A DNA stretch of 9,774 nt from Caldifarciminota bacterium. GTDB lineage: Bacteria; Hydrothermota; Hydrothermia; B15-G9; WFZT01. The notes below the pieces were generated by a model. The model saw nothing but the letters and a program-made list of their open reading frames with translations, did no database searches and was not told the origin of the DNA. Below, piece by piece: positions 5,171-9,774 of this stretch (its first letter is position 1; each line of letters opens with the position of its first letter). The stretch covers positions 1 to 9,774 of the forward strand of contig JALSOD010000208.1 in assembly GCA_026986655.1 (NCBI GenBank). The letters are read 5' to 3'. A program made the translations under genes and the position numbers.

Positions 5171-6367
5171 ATGAAAAAGAAGAGAGATTACTATGAAATA
5201 CTTGGCGTTCCAAGAAACGCCACACCTGAAGAAATTAAAAAGGCGTACCGTCGCCTCGCCATAAAGTACCACCCGGACAAAAATCCAGATAACAAAGAAG
5301 AAGCTGAGGAAAAATTTAAAGAAATTTCTGAGGCTTATGAAGTTTTAATTGACCCTGAAAAGAGAAGAATTTATGACCAGTACGGACATGAAGGCCTACA
5401 GGGGGTCTTCAAACAGGGTGACTTCACATGGCAGGATTTCACACATGTTGATGATCTTAGAGACATCTTTCGTGAATTTGGCATAAATTTCGACTTTGGG
5501 GGAGGTTTCTTTGATTTCCTGAACGACATCTTCGGAGGACCATCACGCAGACGCGGGGGTTACGGAGTCACACACCACGGCCCTCAGAAGGGCGAGGATA
5601 TCAGGATAAAAATCCCTTTAACCCTTGAAGAAATTGCAAAGGGGGCAACAAAAACCGTCAGGCTTGAAAGGTTTGAGGTCTGTAACGCCTGTGGAGGTAC
5701 AGGGTCAAAATCCGGTAAGGTTCAAACCTGTCCCACATGCGGCGGTACAGGAGTTGTAAGAAAGGTCTCAAGGACATTCTTTGGCCAGTTTGTGCAAACC
5801 TCAACGTGTCCTACATGCCACGGAGAGGGCGTTGTTGTGACAGATCCATGTCCTGTGTGCCACGGCACCGGTAGGGTAAAGAAAAGGGTGGAGCTCAAAA
5901 TCGGCTTTCCTCGTGGAATCCATGAGGGTCAGTCCGTTGTCTTAAGAGGCGAGGGACATGCGGGATACAAGGGTGGTCCGCATGGCGACCTCTATGCGGT
6001 TGTGGTTCAAAAGCTGCATGACCGATTCAAGAGAGACGGAGATGATCTTTATACAGAGGTGCCGATATCATTTTCAAAGGCTGCTCTTGGCGGTGATATA
6101 GTATTAAAGGACATCCTCGGTGAAACGGCCAAAATTCACATCCCACCGGGGACAAACAGCCATACAACCTTCAGAGTCAGGGGGAAAGGAATGCCACGTT
6201 TGAACGGAGGGCGTGGAGACCTCTTTGTAAAAGTTATCATCAAAGTTCCAAAGAAACTTACCCCTGAAATGAAGGCTTTGATTGAAAAGCTGGCCGAGTA
6301 CGAGGAAAACGGTAAAGTGGGGCACGAAGAGAGCGTTTTTGAGAAGATTAAAAATGCGTTCAGATGA
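5171..6367 (+). CDS. dnaJ: DnaJ, Hsp40 co-chaperone (type I, zinc-binding)
   Basis: A 398-residue cytosolic co-chaperone that stimulates the DnaK ATPase and delivers substrates. The J domain (about 5-70) has HPD at 34-36. The G/F-type linker (about 75-135) is rich in Phe, Asp and Gly (DFTHVDDLRDIF, GGGFFDFLNDIFGG). Four zinc-binding CxxC pairs are at Cys171/174, 187/190, 213/216 and 227/230. C-terminal substrate-binding domains contain GFPRGIHEGQ and LRGEGHAGYKGGPHGDLYAVV. The 93-bp gap before it is the only sizeable break in this gene run, and no SD precedes the ATG. Its TGA overlaps the next gene's ATG (ATGA). Confidence 0.96.
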   Translation: MKKKRDYYEILGVPRNATPEEIKKAYRRLAIKYHPDKNPDNKEEAEEKFKEISEAYEVLIDPEKRRIYDQYGHEGLQGVFKQGDFTWQDFTHVDDLRDIFREFGINFDFGGGFFDFLNDIFGGPSRRRGGYGVTHHGPQKGEDIRIKIPLTLEEIAKGATKTVRLERFEVCNACGGTGSKSGKVQTCPTCGGTGVVRKVSRTFFGQFVQTSTCPTCHGEGVVVTDPCPVCHGTGRVKKRVELKIGFPRGIHEGQSVVLRGEGHAGYKGGPHGDLYAVVVQKLHDRFKRDGDDLYTEVPISFSKAALGGDIVLKDILGETAKIHIPPGTNSHTTFRVRGKGMPRLNGGRGDLFVKVIIKVPKKLTPEMKALIEKLAEYEENGKVGHEESVFEKIKNAFR

Positions 6368-7071
6368 TTAGCTACTATGCCCCACCGGACTCCATCAAAA
6401 ATGGAAAGATTATTCTCTCAGGCCGAGAATTTCACCACGCCATCAATGTTACACGTCGCACGAAAGGAGAAATTTTGAGAGTAGTTGATGGTATCGGTGG
6501 CGTTTATTTTGCAAGAATTGAATCAATTCTCCACGACCAGGCGATACTCGAAATCGTTAAAAAACGGGAAACCGAAATTGAGCCCTGGACACATGTTGCC
6601 CTAATGCAGGGGATAATAAAGGGTGAGCGTATGGATTATTTTGTGGAAAAGGCCACTGAGCTTGGGGTTAAGGAAATTATCCCCGTTATAACCCGAAAAT
6701 CATACAGGCCAGGGGCCGGCAGGGTGGAGAGGTGGCGCAAGGTGGCAATCTCGGCGATGAAGCAGTCCGGACGCGCTGTCCTTCCAAGGATTTTCGATCC
6801 CATTGAATTTGAAAAAATTTCCGATTTTCTTAAAAATTATAGCACCCTGATAATGCTTGATATGAGGGGCCAGAAAAATTTGAAAAATCAGAAGCTAACA
6901 AATAAAATTTTAGTCCTCGTCGGTCCGGAGTCAGGACTGGAGGAAGAAGAGAGACAGATGGCAAAAAGCTGGGGATTTGAGGAAATAAATATGGGAAAAA
7001 GGACGCTCAGGGCAGAGACAGCAGGTGTGGTAGCCCTGGGCGTCATTTTGTACAAAAACCATGATCTATAA
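6364..7071 (+). CDS. rsmE: RsmE, 16S rRNA (uracil1498-N3)-methyltransferase
   Basis: A 235-residue SPOUT-class methyltransferase, normal in length, that uses S-adenosylmethionine to methylate N3 of U1498 in 16S rRNA of the small subunit. The N-terminal PUA-like part shows GREFHHAINVTR. Family marks follow: ALMQGIIKGERMDYFVEKATELGV, MKQSGRAVLPRIFDP, the SAM-binding loop GPESG (187-191; usually GPEGG) and TLRAETAG (214-221). The ATG overlaps the dnaJ stop by 4 bp with only a weak purine stretch upstream, so reinitiation after dnaJ is likely. rsmE directly after dnaJ is familiar in other bacteria, often with prmA between; prmA is missing here. Confidence 0.93.
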   Translation: MISYYAPPDSIKNGKIILSGREFHHAINVTRRTKGEILRVVDGIGGVYFARIESILHDQAILEIVKKRETEIEPWTHVALMQGIIKGERMDYFVEKATELGVKEIIPVITRKSYRPGAGRVERWRKVAISAMKQSGRAVLPRIFDPIEFEKISDFLKNYSTLIMLDMRGQKNLKNQKLTNKILVLVGPESGLEEEERQMAKSWGFEEINMGKRTLRAETAGVVALGVILYKNHDL

Positions 7072-7095
7072 GGAGCCCCTGCCCTTTATAAAACT

Positions 7096-7107
7096 TAAGG
7101 AGGTGAT
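7096..7107 (+). promoter_or_regulatory. Extended, perfect Shine-Dalgarno of rpsU
   Basis: TAAGGAGGTGAT is complementary over 12 nt to the usual bacterial 16S rRNA 3' tail, and ends 4 nt before the rpsU ATG. The GGAGG core is 8 nt from the ATG. It is the longest SD in the window. A TATAAA at 7087-7092 could be a -10, but I see no good -35. Confidence 0.8.
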
Positions 7108-7111
7108 TTGA

Positions 7112-7309
7112 ATGTCAGGAGTCCGTTTGAGAGACGGAGAATCCTTCGAAAGCCTGATGAAGCGGTTCAGAAAAGTCCTATCTAAAGACGGGATTATGCA
7201 GGACCTCAAAAGAATTCAGTTCTATGAGAAACCTTCAGAGAGAAGGAAAAAGGAGCTGATGGCTGCGAGAAGGAGACTCTTGCGGAAGATGAAGAAAGCC
7301 GAAGAATGA
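7112..7309 (+). CDS. rpsU: Ribosomal protein bS21
   Basis: A 65-residue, highly basic protein with the bS21 pattern: VRLRDGESFESLMKRFRKVL at the N-terminus, YEKPSERRKKE in the middle, and a Lys/Arg-rich helix, RRRLLRKMKK, at the end. bS21 sits on the 30S platform near the 16S rRNA 3' end and helps initiation. Length and composition fit the family. It is 40 bp after rsmE, has an exceptionally strong SD, and overlaps mutS2 by 4 bp (ATGA). rpsU is the classical first gene of the rpsU-dnaG-rpoD macromolecular synthesis operon, and dnaG does follow here. Confidence 0.95.
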   Translation: MSGVRLRDGESFESLMKRFRKVLSKDGIMQDLKRIQFYEKPSERRKKELMAARRRLLRKMKKAEE

Positions 7310-9270
7310 AATCTGTTGAAGATAGCCTGGAATTTAATCTTATAAAAAAAATTCTTGGTTCTTACCTTTTATCCGAACCTGGCAAAAATTCACTTGGGCG
7401 GTTGGCTCCGCTCTCTTCAAGGGATAAGATTAAAGAAGTCTATGGGCGGATTCGTGAATTTGCTGAGCTTAAAAAGAGGGGAGTTCAGTTCCCATTCGGT
7501 GATATTCCGCCTCTATTAACATCCCTTGAGAAGGTGAGGGCGGGGGCTTCTATTACAACGAAAGAAATATTCAACTTTTCTATCTTCATATCCACCTATG
7601 AAAAATTTTACTTTGCACTTCTCGATACCAGTCTTGCTCTTCCACACGATCCACACATCCTGAGAGGCATTAAGAGGGAAATTACAAAAAAAATTATGCC
7701 TGATGGTGAAATCCGTGACGATGCCACTCCTGAATTGATGAAATACCGGAGTCTGAAAAAATCCCTTCGCAATCAGATTATCAACAGAATGAATGAACTC
7801 ATGGAGCTTTACGCAAAAAAGGGGTTCCTGAGAGATAGACTGGTTACTATTGTCAACGGCAGATTTGTTCTTCCTGTAGCCACTCATGTGAGAGTCAACG
7901 GCGTTGTTCATGGATTCTCCAATACTCGTGAAACCGTTTACATAGAGCCAATGGAAACCATTGATATCCAGAACAAATACATTCAGGTCATCGATGCCGA
8001 AAAGGATGAAATCGAGAGGATAAAGAGGGAACTCGTTGAAAGGCTGCACGAGCTATATCCAGTTTTGCAGGAAATATACGATCTGCTCGGTGAACTTGAG
8101 ATGCTCAACGCTCGTGTAGAATTCATGGCTGACTTTTATGGAAGTATACCGGTCTTCTCTGAGACTGGAGATATAAAGGTTCGGAATGCAAGACATCCCC
8201 TGCTTTTGAAGGCAAGGGGATTTTCGAAAGTTGTGCCGTTAAATTTCGAGCTTCCTTCAAAGTACAGGGTGCTTTTGGTCTCAGGGCCGAACGCTGGTGG
8301 AAAAACTGTATTCCTGAAGACAATTGGTGTGATTTTCATGCTGATGAAATACGCCATTCCTGTGCCAGCCGAATACGCTGAAATTCCTTACGTCAACAAC
8401 ATATTTGCAGGTGGATTCGAAGACGAGCAGGACATCCTGGAGGGTGAGTCTTCTTTCACCTCACTTCTGAGGCAGATTCGGGAGATTCTCGATAAGGCTG
8501 GTAAAGATGACCTCGTGCTCCTGGATGAGTTTCTCGCATCAACTGATCCAAGGGAAGGTGCTGCACTTGCCTTTGTGATCATTAAAAAATTGATGGAGCA
8601 GGGAGCACGGGTCTTCGCGAATACCCATCTCTCTCCTCTGAAAATCTTCATCGAAAAGCACCCCCTGATGCTTAACGCACAGATGGGATTTGATCCGGTT
8701 ACAAATAAGCCCACTTACCAGCTTGAGATAGGTAAGATTGGAGAGAGTCATGCCCTTGATATTGCAAAGAATGCAGGAATTCCCGTGGAATTAATTGATG
8801 AGGCAAAAAGCTATCTTGAAGGGATAGACCGTGAAATGGCAGAGCTAACACGTAGATTGAAGGAAAAGGAAAGGGAGTTACAGGAGCTCATCCGCGAGGT
8901 GAGAGAAAAAGAGAAATACATTAAGGTCCAGGAAGCACGGATAACAAAGGAATCCAAAAGAAAAATAAGGGCAATAGTTGACGCCCGTGAGAGGGAGATT
9001 CGAGAGCTTATCAAAACCCTTGACAAGGAAGTTAAAAAAGAGGCAAAACTTAGGCGTGCACGCGAGATCAAAAAGACCCTTGAAAATATCCGTCAGGAAG
9101 TCGATATTTTTGACAAAAAAGCGGAGCACCCGGTGATCGGGAAGACATATAGAATCAAACCTTTCGGCTTCACAGCAGCATTGGTGGATATAAAGGATGA
9201 TAAAGCTTATGTAAAAATTGGGAAAACAAAGCTTGAGGTGCCCGTTGATTCACTCTACGAGGTGACGTAA
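7306..9270 (+). CDS. mutS2: MutS2-family ATPase lacking the Smr domain
   Basis: A 654-residue MutS2-type ABC/MutS ATPase. MutS2 proteins act on branched DNA or collided ribosomes rather than in classical mismatch repair, and the MutS mismatch-recognition domain is absent here. The lever/core region (about 1-300) is followed by Walker A GPNAGGKT (327-334), FEDEQDILEGESSF (371-384, signature region), Walker B LVLLDEF (403-409) with STDPREGAALA, and the His of ANTHLS (His441). A long coiled coil spans about 505-610, and a small beta domain (about 615-654, GKTYRIKP to EVPVDSLYEV) ends the protein. The C-terminal Smr nuclease domain of typical 750-800-residue MutS2 is absent. dnaG begins 3 bp after the stop, so no remnant is hidden downstream. 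Which cellular role remains without Smr is unclear. Confidence 0.88.
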   Translation: MKSVEDSLEFNLIKKILGSYLLSEPGKNSLGRLAPLSSRDKIKEVYGRIREFAELKKRGVQFPFGDIPPLLTSLEKVRAGASITTKEIFNFSIFISTYEKFYFALLDTSLALPHDPHILRGIKREITKKIMPDGEIRDDATPELMKYRSLKKSLRNQIINRMNELMELYAKKGFLRDRLVTIVNGRFVLPVATHVRVNGVVHGFSNTRETVYIEPMETIDIQNKYIQVIDAEKDEIERIKRELVERLHELYPVLQEIYDLLGELEMLNARVEFMADFYGSIPVFSETGDIKVRNARHPLLLKARGFSKVVPLNFELPSKYRVLLVSGPNAGGKTVFLKTIGVIFMLMKYAIPVPAEYAEIPYVNNIFAGGFEDEQDILEGESSFTSLLRQIREILDKAGKDDLVLLDEFLASTDPREGAALAFVIIKKLMEQGARVFANTHLSPLKIFIEKHPLMLNAQMGFDPVTNKPTYQLEIGKIGESHALDIAKNAGIPVELIDEAKSYLEGIDREMAELTRRLKEKERELQELIREVREKEKYIKVQEARITKESKRKIRAIVDAREREIRELIKTLDKEVKKEAKLRRAREIKKTLENIRQEVDIFDKKAEHPVIGKTYRIKPFGFTAALVDIKDDKAYVKIGKTKLEVPVDSLYEVT

Positions 9271-9273
9271 AAG

Positions 9274-9774
9274 TTGAATAGAGATTTTATCGAGCGTGTA
9301 CGCGAGGCAGTTGATATTGTCGAATACATCGGACGTTATGTTGACCTGAAAAGATCAGGAAAATCCTATCGGGGGCTTTGCCCTTTCCATCAGGAGAAAA
9401 CCCCATCCTTCTATGTTGACCCTGACAAAGGAGTTTATCACTGCTTTGGATGTGGGGCATCGGGCAATATTTTCAGGTTTGTGATGGACATTGAAGGTCT
9501 GTCCTTCAGGGAAGCGGTTATCAAACTGGCCAGAGAGCACGGAATTGAGATCCCAACGAGAGAGACCGAGGGGAAAACCTCACCTATTTACGCGGCTTTG
9601 AAATTCGCATCCGATTACTATCACGAGCTCCTTTTCACATCGGTGGGACGTGAAGCCTACCGGTATCTAATGAAGAGGAAAATTACTTCACAGGCTATCG
9701 CATCATTCAAGCTCGGATTTGCGCCTTATGATGGTAAAAGTTTTGTAAATAAAGCAATTTCAAAAAATTTTGAC
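9274..9774 (+). CDS. dnaG: DnaG, DNA primase (partial, N-terminal 167 residues)
   Basis: An open frame of 167 codons cut by the right edge. The CHC2 zinc-binding domain is complete: Cys36-Pro-Phe-His39 and Cys57-Phe-Gly-Cys60, with QEKTPSF and GVYHCFGCGASGNIFRFVM, the hallmark of bacterial primase, which makes RNA primers at the replication fork. Next come SFREAVIKLAREHGIEIP and YRYLMKRKITSQAIASFKLGFAP, leading into the TOPRIM core that lies outside the window. The start is TTG at 9274, with GAGGTGA 8 nt upstream (9259-9265) inside the end of mutS2; no ATG gives a similar N-terminus. With rpsU upstream this looks like a macromolecular synthesis operon, so rpoD would be expected downstream, which I cannot see. 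Confidence 0.95.
   Translation, partial: MNRDFIERVREAVDIVEYIGRYVDLKRSGKSYRGLCPFHQEKTPSFYVDPDKGVYHCFGCGASGNIFRFVMDIEGLSFREAVIKLAREHGIEIPTRETEGKTSPIYAALKFASDYYHELLFTSVGREAYRYLMKRKITSQAIASFKLGFAPYDGKSFVNKAISKNFD

Noticed and set aside
7516..8049. 177-codon antisense frame inside mutS2
   Set aside because: It lies fully within the conserved MutS2 core in a shadow frame, with no SD and a composition unlike the other proteins here.

Overview
The window looks like chromosomal core-gene DNA from a bacterium: DnaK, GrpE, DnaJ, bS21, RsmE and DnaG are all present. Proteins rich in Lys, Glu and Arg, a coiled-coil/nuclease-like protein of a kind common in thermophiles, and a short archaeal-type SUF pair point to an anaerobic or thermophilic lineage, perhaps a deep or uncultured phylum. 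This placement is inference; no rRNA is present to test it. I see no mobile element, CRISPR array, tRNA or rRNA.

Layout. On the minus strand (1-1536) is an iron-sulfur assembly pair: sufC, then a SufB/SufD-type scaffold gene that overlaps it by 17 bp and runs off the left edge. A 102-bp divergent intergenic region (1537-1638) holds two back-to-back sigma70-like promoters, each with its -10 hexamer only 9-10 nt from the start codon. The plus-strand gene there (1639-2499) encodes a long heptad-repeat coiled coil joined to a PD-(D/E)XK-like domain. After 162 bp containing a TTGACA promoter and a possible SD-masking hairpin comes a long plus-strand run: grpE, dnaK, dnaJ, rsmE, rpsU, mutS2 (without Smr domain) and dnaG (cut by the right edge). 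Spacings are very tight (ATGA overlaps at dnaJ/rsmE and rpsU/mutS2; 1 bp at grpE/dnaK; 3 bp at mutS2/dnaG). The exception is 93 bp between dnaK and dnaJ, which carries a perfect 13-bp-stem hairpin and a possible secondary promoter.

Functionally, GrpE, DnaK and DnaJ form the Hsp70 folding machine. RsmE and bS21 act on the small ribosomal subunit and DnaG primes replication. The chaperone operon is thus joined end to end to an rpsU-dnaG 'macromolecular synthesis' operon with mutS2 inserted. Neither hrcA nor a CIRCE operator is visible, so heat-shock control must be by another route.

The points most worth a second look are the apparent leaderless or near-leaderless starts at promoter-proximal genes, contrasting with strong SDs at internal genes; the candidate RNA thermometer before grpE; the dnaK-dnaJ hairpin; the joined chaperone/MMS operon; the Smr-less MutS2; and the minimal SufC-SufB pair. 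I did not find a clearly novel multi-gene system.
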